Shown here: one piece after another, positions 1 to 9,196 of the stretch
How the letters are laid out: every line of letters begins with the position of its first letter
How positions within the stretch are numbered: the stretch's first letter is position 1
NCBI RefSeq assembly: GCF_000172635.2
Contig: NC_018632.1
Coordinates: forward strand, 1,178,001-1,242,000
Reading direction: 5' to 3'
Length of the DNA stretch: 64,000 nucleotides
Source of the DNA: Alteromonas macleodii ATCC 27126
GTDB lineage: Bacteria > Pseudomonadota > Gammaproteobacteria > Enterobacterales > Alteromonadaceae
The notes under the pieces: model-generated
The model's database searches: none
What the model saw: only the letters and a program-made list of their open reading frames with translations
What the model was told of the DNA's origin: nothing
Position numbers and translations under genes: made by a program

Positions 1-2050
1 GCGCAAGATAAAGTGCATCACCTGGTTTCACGTCAAACGCTTCATACCATGCATCATGGTTTCTTGGAGCTTGTGCACGATAACGACCTGGCGCGTGTGT
101 ACCTGCGCGAAGTTGATTCAGCATGCTTTCTTCAGTGCGTTTTTCTTTCCACACTTGTGCCCATGCAAGGAAGAAACGCTGATCGCCTGTTAGGCCGTCA
201 ATTACCGGCGCTTCTTTGCCGTTAAGGCTAAGTTTGTAGGCGTGGTAAGCCATGGCTAGACCACCCACGTCACCAATGTTTTCACCCAAGCTGTTGCGAC
301 CATTTACGAAGTTACCTTCGATAGGCTCGTACTGGCTGTATTGCTCGGCTAGCATATCCGCTTTTTCTTCAAACGCTGCGCGGTCAGCATCGGTCCACCA
401 GTTGCGCTGAATACCGTTTGCATCTGACTTCGAGCCTTGATCGTCAAAACCATGTCCCATTTCGTGACCAATTACCGCACCGATTGCACCGTAGTTAACT
501 GCTGCGTCGGCGTTTGGATCAAAGAATGGTGGTTGCAAAATAGCCGCTGGGAATACAATTTCATTGAACGAGCTATTGTAGTAGGCATTAACGCGCTGCG
601 GTGTCATACCCCAGCGATTGCGATCTGTTTTCTCTAGCTCACGTTCTACCGATTGGTCTTGGAAGAATGTGCGTAGGTTTCGAACATTGCCTACTAAGTC
701 TTTGTCGCTGATGGTTACGCCGTCGAAAGACTGCCATTCGTCTGGGTAGCCAATTTTAGGGTTAAATGCCATTAGCTTTTCTTTGGCATTTACCTTGGTT
801 TCTTCGCTCATCCAGTCTAGGTTTTCAATACGCTCACCTAGTGCTGTACGCAAGTTCTCAACCAGCTCCGCCATCTGCTCTTTTGAGCTTTCTGGGAAGT
901 ATTCGTTTACGTAAATCTTGCCGATAGCAAAACCAAGTGACTCAGTACCAGACATTTGGCTCACTGCGCGTTTCCAACGAGGACGAGGCTCTTGCTGTCC
1001 GCTTAGTGTACGACCAAAGAAGTCAAAGTTGGCTAGGTAGATATCTTCAGAAAGGAAATCCGCATTGTTTGAAATAGTGTGATATTTCAAGTACGACTTC
1101 CAATCAGCGAGATCAGCTTCGTTAATAATTTTAATAACGTCTTTTACTGGCTCAGGCTGTGTAATATTTAGCTCAGGTACCTTATAACCGGTTTGAGCAA
1201 AATATGTATCCCAATCAAAGCCAGGGTACTCGTCAGACAGCTTGCTACGTTCAATCTGGTTAAGAGTAAGGTCGCGGTCACGGCGTTTTTCGCGAGGCCA
1301 CTGAATTTCTGCAATTTGTGTTTCAAGGGCAAGAATATTCGCCGCTTTTTCAGCTGCGTTTTCTTCGCCTGCAAAATTTAGCATCTGCTCGATGTGCGCT
1401 ACATAAGCTTCACGAATTTTAACAAAACGTTCGCTATCGCTCAGGTAGTAGTCGCGATCAGGAAGGCCTAAACCACCAACACCAACACTTAATTGGTATT
1501 CATTTGGGTCAAGGCGGTTGTACCACATACCGCCGCCAATTGGCGTGGTTGAGCCTACTAACCAGCTGTTACCAAATGCTTTGGTTAGGTCAGTTTTGTT
1601 TTCAATGCTATCGATAGACGTGAGTACGTCTTTAATTGGCTCAATACCTTTCTCGTTGATAGTATCGGTATCCATGTAAGCAACAAAAAAGTCGTGAACA
1701 AGCTTCTCTTCTGCATTAAGCGAAGACTTTTCCATTAGCCCATCAATGATGTTTTTAACTTGCTCTTCACTACGCTCTGCAAGACCCGTAAACGCGCCGT
1801 AGCGAGTTTTGTCAGCGGGCAGCTCGTAGTTGTCGTACCATGTACCGCTCGCGTACATGAAGAAGTCATCACCAGGTTTTACCGCTTCATTACGAGCGGT
1901 CAAGTCTATGCCAAAAGAGCCTAGTTCCGCTTCGCCCTTCATTTCTGGCGCTTCAACATTGCTGGTTTGTTCTTGGGCTTGTTCAGGCTGACCGCAACCA
2001 GCAAGTCCCAAAGATGCCGCAATCGCTACGGCAAGAAGTTTATATTTCAT
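1..2050 (-). CDS. pepO: M13-family zinc metallopeptidase (PepO/neprilysin-like), lipoprotein, 3' end cut by window edge
   Basis: Read on the minus strand from the ATG at 2048-2050, the frame is open to base 1, about 683 codons. Family members are usually about 690 residues, so only a short C-terminal tail should be missing. The N terminus is a lipoprotein signal with lipobox LAGC and Cys19, so it should be a periplasm-facing lipoprotein. The zinc motif HEMGH is encoded at 452-466, and the third-ligand motif of M13 enzymes (ENIGD) lies at about 270-290. M13 enzymes cleave peptides, generally short ones. The start overlaps the stop of the upstream acyltransferase gene by 11 bases, which suggests cotranscription. 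Family assignment is firm; the substrate is unknown. Confidence 0.93.
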   Translation of the reverse strand, partial: MKYKLLAVAIAASLGLAGCGQPEQAQEQTSNVEAPEMKGEAELGSFGIDLTARNEAVKPGDDFFMYASGTWYDNYELPADKTRYGAFTGLAERSEEQVKNIIDGLMEKSSLNAEEKLVHDFFVAYMDTDTINEKGIEPIKDVLTSIDSIENKTDLTKAFGNSWLVGSTTPIGGGMWYNRLDPNEYQLSVGVGGLGLPDRDYYLSDSERFVKIREAYVAHIEQMLNFAGEENAAEKAANILALETQIAEIQWPREKRRDRDLTLNQIERSKLSDEYPGFDWDTYFAQTGYKVPELNITQPEPVKDVIKIINEADLADWKSYLKYHTISNNADFLSEDIYLANFDFFGRTLSGQQEPRPRWKRAVSQMSGTESLGFAIGKIYVNEYFPESSKEQMAELVENLRTALGERIENLDWMSEETKVNAKEKLMAFNPKIGYPDEWQSFDGVTISDKDLVGNVRNLRTFFQDQSVERELEKTDRNRWGMTPQRVNAYYNSSFNEIVFPAAILQPPFFDPNADAAVNYGAIGAVIGHEMGHGFDDQGSKSDANGIQRNWWTDADRAAFEEKADMLAEQYSQYEPIEGNFVNGRNSLGENIGDVGGLAMAYHAYKLSLNGKEAPVIDGLTGDQRFFLAWAQVWKEKRTEESMLNQLRAGTHAPGRYRAQAPRNHDAWYEAFDVKPGDALYLA

Positions 2051-3353
2051 CGTTTTTCTCGTTGTGATTATAAGTGTCGTCGTTAGGTGCAGTGACACTC
2101 GTTGTTTTTAAAGTAGGCACAAATTCCTTGTTAAACGGTAAAGCATTCCGTGCCTGATTAAAATAGCTTGTGATATGCGGCGTTTCTCGCTGTAAAAAGT
2201 CTGCTACAGCTGTGTGAAACGACTCGTGTTGTAATTTGTGATGTGAACGGCAATAAATGGGCTCGAAGCCTCGAAGTATTTTATGTTCACCTTGGGTGCC
2301 GGGATTAAAAAGCGATAGCTTTTTCTCAATGGCAAATTCAATGCCTTCAAAATAACAGCAGGCAAAATGTAGCCCGTCTATTTCTTTCAGTGCTCCCCAG
2401 TATCTGCCATACAGTCCTGTCTCATCGTAGAAAAAGAGGGCGCTGGCTACTGCTACCTCATTCTCTACTGCCGTAACTATAAGCATGTTCTCGCTCATGC
2501 TCTCGACAAGCTGCTCAAAGAACGCATCATTCAAATATCCCACGTGACCGCTTCGTTTTAAATAGGTTGCTTTGTAACACTTTGTGAAAAACTGCAGTGT
2601 CTCTGGACTAATCTCATTGCCGGTATGATGGGTAAAGCGGACGCCTTGCTCGTTCAGTTTACGTCGACTTTTCTTGATATCTTTTCTTTTGCGGGAGGTA
2701 AGCGCGTTAAGAAAATCGTCGAAATCACCATAACCGTAGTTATGCCACTGAAACTGAACCGCGTATCGGGTCAGGTAACGGTTTAGCGTGTCGGATTGAT
2801 CTCGAAGTTGTTCAATGGAAAAGTCATTTGGCTTGGGAGTACCGCTGCTGGTGATTTGAGCCGAGGTGCTTTCATTAGCAAATAGCCAATGAAAAGAAGA
2901 TAAAGCCTCACCAAATACGGAATCTACATACGCTGTTAATGTATTTTCTAGTTCACTTAAAAGTGACGGAGTAAGCGCAATGTGCCCATCAGAAAGTAGT
3001 CTAGAGCCTGTTACGGGCGTGAAGGGGATGGCCGATATCCATTTAGGATAATAGTCGAGACCGTGCTGTGCATAAGCATTAGCCCATGCGTGGTCAAACA
3101 CGTATTCACCGTAGCTGTGAGTTTTCAGGTAGCCGGGAATAACGAGATTAACAGCCCCATGCTGGCTCTGCGCTATAGCAATATGGCAAGGCTGCCACCC
3201 AGATTCATTGCTGCACGAGCCGCTGCGTTCTAGCGCATGTAAAAATTCATAAGAAACGAAAGGACCCGATTCTTTTGCGAGGTATTGCCAGCGCTCTTTA
3301 GAGATCTGTTCAATCGAATCTATTATTGTTATGCGATAGTTGGATGCTGTCAT
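2040..3353 (-). CDS. COG3146-type (DUF482, FemAB/GNAT-like) predicted N-acyltransferase
   Basis: 437 residues. Features typical of COG3146 are visible: a basic segment SRKRKDIKKSRRKL in the middle, and the C-terminal stretch with FNPGTQGEHKILRGFEP followed by a histidine-rich turn. The family has a FemAB/GNAT-like fold and its substrate is not established. There is no signal peptide, so it should be cytoplasmic. The gene overlaps the downstream pepO start by 11 bases and is divergent from recX, with about 118 bases between the two start codons. The last 20 or so codons (rich in Asn, Asp and Lys) look like an unconserved tail. Confidence 0.82.
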   Translation of the reverse strand: MTASNYRITIIDSIEQISKERWQYLAKESGPFVSYEFLHALERSGSCSNESGWQPCHIAIAQSQHGAVNLVIPGYLKTHSYGEYVFDHAWANAYAQHGLDYYPKWISAIPFTPVTGSRLLSDGHIALTPSLLSELENTLTAYVDSVFGEALSSFHWLFANESTSAQITSSGTPKPNDFSIEQLRDQSDTLNRYLTRYAVQFQWHNYGYGDFDDFLNALTSRKRKDIKKSRRKLNEQGVRFTHHTGNEISPETLQFFTKCYKATYLKRSGHVGYLNDAFFEQLVESMSENMLIVTAVENEVAVASALFFYDETGLYGRYWGALKEIDGLHFACCYFEGIEFAIEKKLSLFNPGTQGEHKILRGFEPIYCRSHHKLQHESFHTAVADFLQRETPHITSYFNQARNALPFNKEFVPTLKTTSVTAPNDDTYNHNEKNDEI

Positions 3354-3471
3354 GCAGTTTACATCATGTAGAGGTTAAGTGCGTAAAACGCTAGATAGTC
3401 GCAATGTACGAGTAATTAACGCTAAAATAACGCGGTTTCTACGTTTAATACAGAAGAGTAAGTTTACAAAA

Positions 3472-3930
3472 ATGTCAGAGTTCGACCGAAAAATCATTAC
3501 CGACGCGATTACTCGCATGCTGGCACGACGAGAGCATAGCTTTAACGAGATTATGCGAAAGTTGCAGCAGAAGGGAATAGCGAGTGATGCTTTCATGCCT
3601 ATTCTGGAGGAATTCAAAGATGCTGATATCCAAAGCGATGCTAGATTTGCAGAAAGCCGAGCTCGCGCACTGTATTTAAAAGGGAAGGGACCCCGCGCAA
3701 TTAAATTAGACTTACAGCAATACGGTGTAGATGAAAGTACTGCAGAACACGCAATGAGAGAGATTGACGCTGACTGGTTTGAAAGTGCTAAAAAAGTAAA
3801 AGAGAAAAAGTTTGGCGAGTTTTATGAAACCGAATTCGCGTTGAGACAAAAGCAGAAACAATTTCTTCAATATCGTGGCTTTTACCAAGATCACATTGAA
3901 TATGCGGTAAGCGCAAACGAATCTAGCTAA
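3472..3930 (+). CDS. recX: Regulatory protein RecX
   Basis: 152 residues from the ATG at 3472. An in-frame GTG at 3379 would add 31 residues that do not look like RecX, so the ATG beginning MSEFDRK is preferred. RecX binds RecA filaments and modulates recombination and SOS activity. Diagnostic features are the tandem three-helix repeats, with KGKGPRAIKLDLQQYGV in the middle and FLQYRGFYQDHI near the C terminus. In many gammaproteobacteria recX lies between recA and alaS. Here alaS follows, but recA is not upstream; a divergent acyltransferase gene is there instead. Confidence 0.88.
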   Translation: MSEFDRKIITDAITRMLARREHSFNEIMRKLQQKGIASDAFMPILEEFKDADIQSDARFAESRARALYLKGKGPRAIKLDLQQYGVDESTAEHAMREIDADWFESAKKVKEKKFGEFYETEFALRQKQKQFLQYRGFYQDHIEYAVSANESS

Positions 3931-4044
3931 AACGGCTGGTTTATGCTCTTGTTTACCGACAAATAGATGCCGTTGGCGATTCGTTTTATGAATACTGGCT
4001 ATTTTCGTCTACTTAAAGTGAAATTTGAGCCTATCTTCTCCCCG

Positions 4045-4082
4045 TTACACTTAACAAAATTGCGTTATCCATGGTATTGTTG
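4045..4082 (+). promoter_or_regulatory. Possible alaS promoter in the 297-base recX-alaS gap
   Basis: TTAACA, an 18-base spacer and TATTGT form a weak sigma-70-like pair in the gap 3931-4227. No terminator hairpin was recognised after recX, so read-through from recX is also possible. Nothing else clear was seen in this gap. Confidence 0.3.
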
Positions 4083-4227
4083 CGCAAATTTGTGTGCATT
4101 TTAATTATCCAGAGAATTATAGCGAGGATAAGCGTATTGCGTATTCGCAAACTGCCCCGATTATAAAGCTCATTAGAACAGGCAAATCGCACGTTTCAAA
4201 AATAGAATAAAGGAAGTTAGGTTTTCA

Positions 4228-6825
4228 ATGACATTATCAACTGCTGACTTACGTAACAAGTTTATCGATTATTTTAAAAGCCATGGCCACCAAGCGGTGG
4301 CGAGCTCGTCACTGGTTCCGGCAGATGATCCCACACTTCTTTTTACCAACGCGGGCATGAACCAGTTTAAAGACTGTTTTTTAGGTGCGGAAAAACGCAG
4401 CTATACCCGTGCGGTATCGTCACAGCGCTGCGTTCGCGCAGGTGGTAAGCATAACGACCTTGAGAACGTAGGTTACACTGCGCGTCACCATACCTTTTTT
4501 GAAATGCTGGGTAATTTCAGCTTTGGCGATTATTTCAAAAAAGAAGCGATAGAGTTTGCATGGAATTTCCTTACCAAAGAAATTGGTTTGCCAAAAGAAA
4601 AGCTCTTAGTCACCGTTTATTCTGAAGATGACGAAGCGTTCGACATCTGGGAAAACCATATTGGTGTTCCAAAAGAAAAGATTATTCGCATTAGCACGTC
4701 AGATAACTTCTGGTCTATGGGCGATACCGGTCCATGTGGTCCTTGTTCTGAAATCTTTTACGATCACGGTGCGCACATTTGGGGAGGTCCTCCGGGAACA
4801 CCAGAAGAAGACGGCGACCGCTTTATCGAAATTTGGAACCTGGTATTTATGCAGTTTAACAAACAAGCTGACGGTACCATGGAGCCACTCCCTAAGCCTT
4901 CAATCGATACCGGTATGGGCCTAGAGCGTATTTCCGCTATCTTGCAGAACGTGCACAGCAACTACGAGATCGACCTTTTCCAAAACTTGATCAAATCAGC
5001 AGCATCAATTGTTGGAAGCGAAGATTTAGAAAATAAATCGCTACGGGTTATCGCCGATCACATTCGTTCGTGCAGCTTCTTAATTTGCGATGGCGTTATG
5101 CCATCAAATGAAGGGCGCGGATACGTATTACGTCGCATTATTCGTCGCGCTGTTCGCCACGGCTATCAGCTTGGCGCAAACGATATCTTCTTCTATAAAC
5201 TTGTGGCATCACTTGCCAAAGAAATGGGTGAAGCGTATCCAGAACTTGTAGACCAGCTACCGGTTATTGAAAAAGTACTACGTGTTGAAGAAGAGCAGTT
5301 TAGCAAAACGTTAGCCCGTGGTATGGCTATCCTAAACGATACATTAGAAACTCTAGAAGGCGACACAGTGCCGGGTGACGTAGTGTTCAAGCTTTACGAC
5401 ACCTATGGTTTCCCTACTGATTTAACCAATGATGTAGCACGAGAGCACGACCTTAAGATTGACGAAGAAGGTTTTGAAGCTGCTATGCAAGCACAGCGTG
5501 CCCGTGCACAGCAGGCTAGCAACTTTGGTGCAGACTACAATAGTAAACTCGCCATTGACCACACAACCTCATTTACTGGGTACACCGATGTAGAAGGCCA
5601 GGCGAATGTGGTTGAACTTATTGCCGACAATGCGTTTGTTGAGAAGCTTGAAGACGGTCAAGAAGGCGTTGTGGTATTAGACAGCACACCGTTCTACGCT
5701 GAAAGTGGTGGTCAGGCTGGAGATAAAGGTGTGCTTCGCGTGGCAAACGGTGAATTCATCGTTACCGACACCCAAAAAATGGGTAATGCGTTTGCACACA
5801 AAGGTATTGCTAAAGGTTCGGTATCTAAAGGTGATACGGCAACCGCAGCGATTGATGCAGCAAATCGTGAAGCCATTAAAAAGAACCACAGCGCAACGCA
5901 TTTACTTCATGCAGCACTGCGTGAAATTTTAGGTGAGCACGTAACTCAGAAAGGTTCATTGGTTGAAGCGCCGCGCATGCGTTTTGACTTCTCGCATTTT
6001 GAGGCAGTAACGGCTGAGCAACTTGCTGAGATTGAAAGACGAGTTAACCAAGAAATACGTGCAAACCACACGTTAGCAACTGAACTAATGGATTTGGATG
6101 AAGCCAAAGCATCAGGCGCAATGGCGTTATTTGGTGAAAAGTACGACGAAAAAGTTCGCGTGGTAACCATGGGGCCATTCTCTGTTGAGCTATGTGGTGG
6201 TACTCACGTTACACGTACTGGTGATATTGGCTTGTTTAAAATTACCAGTGAAGCGGGTATTGCATCGGGCGTTCGACGTATCGAAGCAGTTACTGGCGAG
6301 CATGCACTTGAAGTCGTGCAAACCCAACAAGCGACACTGTCTTCATTGTCTGCGTTATTGAAAACAGACAGCCAAAATGTACTTGATCGCGTAGTTTCTC
6401 TACAAAATCAGACTAAAGAACTAGAAAAAGCACTCAATTCTGCGAAACAAAAACTGGCGAGTCAGCAAGGTGCTGATATGCTTAGTAATGCAGTAGAGAT
6501 AAATGGCGTTAAAGTTCTTATTGCGAATTTGGAAGGTGTTGAAGCGAAGTCATTGCGTTCAATGATGGATGACATTAAAAACCGAATTGGTGAAGGGATC
6601 GTAGTATTAGGTGTGGCTAATGACGCGAAAGTGAATCTTATTGCTGGCGTTACTAAAAACCTCACTAGTAAAGTTAAAGCGGGCGAGCTAGTTAACTTTG
6701 TCGCATCACAAGTAGGTGGCAAAGGGGGCGGTCGTCCAGATATGGCACAGGCAGGCGGTGACCAGCCTGAAAACTTGGGCCAGGCGCTAGATTCGGTTAA
6801 CGCTTGGTTACAAGATAAGCTATAA
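4228..6825 (+). CDS. alaS: Alanine--tRNA ligase
   Basis: 865 residues, close to the roughly 875 usual for bacterial AlaRS. The enzyme charges tRNA-Ala and edits misacylated Ser and Gly. The class II catalytic core is at the N terminus, with [18 protein letters not shown] at about residues 86-103. The editing-domain zinc site is visible as HSATH at about 553-557 and CGGTH at about 655-659. The C-terminal C-Ala domain ends in a glycine-rich [15 protein letters not shown] segment. An AGGAAG ribosome-binding site lies about 11 bases before the ATG. The gene sits between recX and csrA, a common gammaproteobacterial order. Confidence 0.98.
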   Translation: MTLSTADLRNKFIDYFKSHGHQAVASSSLVPADDPTLLFTNAGMNQFKDCFLGAEKRSYTRAVSSQRCVRAGGKHNDLENVGYTARHHTFFEMLGNFSFGDYFKKEAIEFAWNFLTKEIGLPKEKLLVTVYSEDDEAFDIWENHIGVPKEKIIRISTSDNFWSMGDTGPCGPCSEIFYDHGAHIWGGPPGTPEEDGDRFIEIWNLVFMQFNKQADGTMEPLPKPSIDTGMGLERISAILQNVHSNYEIDLFQNLIKSAASIVGSEDLENKSLRVIADHIRSCSFLICDGVMPSNEGRGYVLRRIIRRAVRHGYQLGANDIFFYKLVASLAKEMGEAYPELVDQLPVIEKVLRVEEEQFSKTLARGMAILNDTLETLEGDTVPGDVVFKLYDTYGFPTDLTNDVAREHDLKIDEEGFEAAMQAQRARAQQASNFGADYNSKLAIDHTTSFTGYTDVEGQANVVELIADNAFVEKLEDGQEGVVVLDSTPFYAESGGQAGDKGVLRVANGEFIVTDTQKMGNAFAHKGIAKGSVSKGDTATAAIDAANREAIKKNHSATHLLHAALREILGEHVTQKGSLVEAPRMRFDFSHFEAVTAEQLAEIERRVNQEIRANHTLATELMDLDEAKASGAMALFGEKYDEKVRVVTMGPFSVELCGGTHVTRTGDIGLFKITSEAGIASGVRRIEAVTGEHALEVVQTQQATLSSLSALLKTDSQNVLDRVVSLQNQTKELEKALNSAKQKLASQQGADMLSNAVEINGVKVLIANLEGVEAKSLRSMMDDIKNRIGEGIVVLGVANDAKVNLIAGVTKNLTSKVKAGELVNFVASQVGGKGGGRPDMAQAGGDQPENLGQALDSVNAWLQDKL

Positions 6826-6867
6826 TTATTTTTGTGTATAACAGTGAGTTTTTGAAGTGACGCAGAA

Positions 6868-6959
6868 ACATGGAATCACTGTCGCTTCCATCGGGTCGTG
6901 CCGATGGGTTGGCAAATCTTAATGGATGATGTTCAGTATTAAGGAACAGGAGCAAGCGA
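6868..6959 (+). promoter_or_regulatory. csrA leader with GGA motifs and two competing hairpins
   Basis: Two short inverted repeats share bases: ATGGAA/TTCCAT (6870-6875 with 6886-6891) and CCATCGG/CCGATGG (6888-6894 with 6901-6907), so they cannot both form. GGA motifs, the core of CsrA-binding sites, occur at 6872, 6924, 6943 and 6949. The last two overlap the Shine-Dalgarno region of csrA. E. coli csrA is known to be autoregulated through several such leader sites. Autoregulation here is inferred. Confidence 0.45.
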
Positions 6960-7151
6960 ATGCTTATTTTGACTCGTCGAGTTGGTGAAACGCTTATGGT
7001 TGGTGACGATGTAACCGTTACCGTACTAGGTGTAAAAGGGAATCAGGTACGTATCGGTGTGAATGCACCAAAAGAAGTTTCTGTGCACCGTGAAGAGATA
7101 TACATGCGCATTCAAGCAGAAAAAGGCGGTCAGCCAGGCTCTGCAGAATAA
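6960..7151 (+). CDS. csrA: Carbon storage regulator CsrA (RsmA)
   Basis: 63 residues. CsrA is a dimeric RNA-binding protein that recognises GGA motifs in mRNA leaders and alters translation or stability. It controls central carbon flow, motility and biofilm traits. The N terminus [16 protein letters not shown], the segment [11 protein letters not shown] and the C-terminal [12 protein letters not shown] match the family over its whole length. The conserved RNA-contacting residues Leu4 and Arg44 regions are present. CAGGAG lies 6 bases upstream of the ATG. The alaS-csrA-tRNA-Ser-tRNA-Arg order is classical in gammaproteobacteria. Confidence 0.98.
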   Translation: MLILTRRVGETLMVGDDVTVTVLGVKGNQVRIGVNAPKEVSVHREEIYMRIQAEKGGQPGSAE

Positions 7152-7172
7152 TTGCATTATACGCTTCATTGG

Positions 7173-7200
7173 AAAAGGTCAGCTTACGCTGGCCTTTTTT
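7173..7200 (+). terminator. Rho-independent terminator after csrA
   Basis: GGTCAGC / GCTGGCC stem with a 4-base loop followed by a T run, 22 bases after the csrA stop codon. Confidence 0.9.
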
Positions 7201-7673
7201 GTTTTAAGTGAGTAAATCTTATCGGGCTTTAGCGCAAGTCTATTGTTTCTGTTCTATTTCGCCAGAAATGACGTTGTGATGTCTCGCGCTAACGACCAAG
7301 TTAAGTCTCTGGGTCGTGCACAGCTTTTTTCTAGCACAATGCCTTCTGGGTGGACGATTTTTAAATAGAGACATTTACCGCTTTATCTGAGATTTTGGAG
7401 CGTTTTTAAATAACTTAAGTAAGTAATACGAATCAGCGTACTTGGTTATGAACAAATAAATTCAAAACTTTTTGATATTATTTTTGAAAAATTGACTAAA
7501 TTATTAAGGCGGGTCAGTTAAAACTGCAATGAAGCTGCGCATATTCAAATGCAAATTAACGAGCATCGTTAAATAAAATTCGGTTTAATTGCTTGTATTG
7601 CGAACAAATTACTGGTTTTTTGCTCGAATCGTTTAAAATGGCAGCGGGTGAACAATTTCTTTATAAAAAAGGT
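7201..7673. other. Non-coding gap between csrA and the tRNA cluster
   Basis: About 470 bases with no convincing ORF on either strand; AT-rich from 7360. ACGACC (7292-7297) and GGTCGT (7312-7317) could pair, with a T run at 7325-7330, but the pieces are not spaced like a good terminator. I see no recognisable small RNA. Confidence 0.5.
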
Positions 7674-7710
7674 TTGACTCAGGCCAATGAATCCGTAAAA
7701 TGCACCCCGC
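7674..7710 (+). promoter_or_regulatory. tRNA-cluster promoter with GC-rich discriminator
   Basis: TTGACT at 7674-7679, 16-base spacer, TAAAAT at 7696-7701, then the discriminator GCACCCCGC. A GC-rich discriminator is typical of stringently controlled stable-RNA promoters. The predicted start lies a few bases before tRNA-Ser. Confidence 0.8.
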
Positions 7711-7716
7711 AGTCAA

Positions 7717-7810
<94 letters not shown>

Positions 7811-7845
7811 ATTCGTTGGCAGTGACGGCCAACAACAAGTTTTGC

Positions 7846-7922
7846 GCGTGTGTAGCTCAGCTGGATAGAGTACCTGGCTACGAACCAGGCGGTCGGAGGT
7901 TCGAATCCTTCCACACGCGCCA
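7846..7922 (+). tRNA. argV: tRNA-Arg (ACG), copy 1
   Basis: 77 bases including CCA. Acceptor GCGTGTG pairs with CACACGC; anticodon loop CTACGAA gives ACG (read as ICG after deamination by TadA). It is identical over its whole length to the copy 130 bases downstream. Confidence 0.97.
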
Positions 7923-7975
7923 CTTATTTTAAAGCGTCACCTTTTGATGTAAAATTCAAAAGTACACAAGTTTAC

Positions 7976-8052
7976 GCGTGTGTAGCTCAGCTGGATAGAG
8001 TACCTGGCTACGAACCAGGCGGTCGGAGGTTCGAATCCTTCCACACGCGCCA
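7976..8052 (+). tRNA. argV: tRNA-Arg (ACG), copy 2
   Basis: Same 77-base sequence as the copy at 7846-7922, separated from it by a 53-base spacer. It probably shares one primary transcript with tRNA-Ser and copy 1, ending at the terminator just downstream. Confidence 0.97.
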
Positions 8053-8057
8053 CATTG

Positions 8058-8087
8058 AAAAACCCACCTTTTTAGGTGGGTTTTTTC
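8058..8087 (+). terminator. Terminator of the tRNA transcript
   Basis: AACCCACCT / AGGTGGGTT stem with a T-rich loop and a following T run, 6 bases after the second tRNA-Arg. Confidence 0.92.
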
Positions 8088-8193
8088 ATTTCTACTCCTT
8101 TTATTTTTGTTCTCTCCACTTTCGTCTAAGCGCGCTGTTCAAAATTTAAGCTAAACTTAATGTGTCTAACAGCAGTAAAGCGCGAGGTACGCT

Positions 8194-8670
8194 ATGGCAC
8201 ATCCATCTACTACTTTTCGATTTTTAGCAGAACCTACCGACGTAAACTTTGGCGGTAACGTTCACGGTGGCATTGTAATGAAATGGATTGACCAAGCAGC
8301 CTATGCCTGTGCCGCGCAGTGGTCCAAATGTTACTGCGTCACGGTGTCTGCCAATGGCATACGTTTCATAAAACCTATAAAAGTAGGCCAGCTAGTTGAG
8401 ATAACCGCATCGTTGGTACACACTGGTGCGTCAAGTATGCATATCTATGTTGTGGTTAAATCGGGCGACGCCACGGAAAACACTAAGTCTGTCGCAAATC
8501 GCTGTTTTATAACTTTTATGGCGGTGGACTGTGAGGGAAGCCCAGTAAATGTGCCTGCTTACGTACCCGAGGATGAACGACATATGCAGCTAGAATTAGT
8601 GGCGATGCATGCGAAAGATTTCGCTAAACAGCTAGACAGTGACTTTACGGAAAATATAGGCTTTCATTAA
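8194..8670 (+). CDS. Acyl-CoA thioesterase, hot-dog fold (YciA/BACH type)
   Basis: 158 residues. Single hot-dog-fold domain. The N-terminal segment DVNFGGNVHGGIVMKWIDQAA carries the N-x-x-G-x-x-x-G-G pattern and the Asp used by this class to hydrolyse acyl-CoA thioesters. It is followed by VTVSANGIRFIKPIKVG, typical of YciA-like enzymes. No signal peptide, so cytoplasmic. Ribosome-binding site GAGG lies 6 bases before the ATG. The gene appears monocistronic, between the tRNA terminator and the oad operon. Chain-length specificity cannot be told from sequence. Confidence 0.9.
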   Translation: MAHPSTTFRFLAEPTDVNFGGNVHGGIVMKWIDQAAYACAAQWSKCYCVTVSANGIRFIKPIKVGQLVEITASLVHTGASSMHIYVVVKSGDATENTKSVANRCFITFMAVDCEGSPVNVPAYVPEDERHMQLELVAMHAKDFAKQLDSDFTENIGFH

Positions 8671-8889
8671 GGCGTGAGTATAAATGAACGTAAACGTAGA
8701 TTGCTGGCATCGGCAACGCTTATGCTAATTCCTAAAACATGCTTTTGTTGCAAATTTATTAGAGAATAATGCATTAAGTTTCATTTTGGCGGGTTTTATT
8801 CATTTTAAAGTGGTTTTTTATGCTGCTTTGTTGTGTTTTGAAAAACCACGTGATACTTATTCAGGTACAAAATAACAACAGGTTTGAAT

Positions 8890-9177
8890 ATGAATTCGGG
8901 ATCCGTCGCTAGCCTGCTCTTTGAAGCAGCTTCTCTTATGCTTATAGGAATGGTATTTGTTTTCTCATTCTTAGGGCTTCTTATTGTGGGTATTCATCTC
9001 ATTGCCCGATTTTGTGAAGCTTTTCCCGGTGAAACAGCAGAGCCTTCAGCTCATTTAAAAGGGCCTTCAGCTAATTTGAGTCGAAACAATCAAGCGGTAC
9101 AACCAGGAATAGACGGAAACGTTATCGCAGCTATTTCTGCCGCAATTCATACCCATCGCCAAAATTCTAAAAAATAA
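8890..9177 (+). CDS. oadG: Oxaloacetate decarboxylase, gamma subunit
   Basis: 95 residues from the ATG at 8890; a TTG two codons earlier is less likely. It has one N-terminal membrane helix (about residues 8-40, LLFEAASLMLIGMVFVFSFLG...) and a short polar C terminus ending in AAISAAIHTHRQ, the layout of OadG. The subunit assembles and stabilises the sodium-pumping complex. It is followed 19 bases later by oadA and then oadB. Confidence 0.9.
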   Translation: MNSGSVASLLFEAASLMLIGMVFVFSFLGLLIVGIHLIARFCEAFPGETAEPSAHLKGPSANLSRNNQAVQPGIDGNVIAAISAAIHTHRQNSKK

Positions 9178-9196
9178 AGCCTAATCAGGAGTTACC

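Noticed and set aside
7292..7333. Possible small RNA terminator (ACGACC/GGTCGT plus T run) after csrA
   Set aside because: The T run is separated from the stem by several bases and no promoter or conserved core was seen; no GGA-rich CsrB-like pattern.
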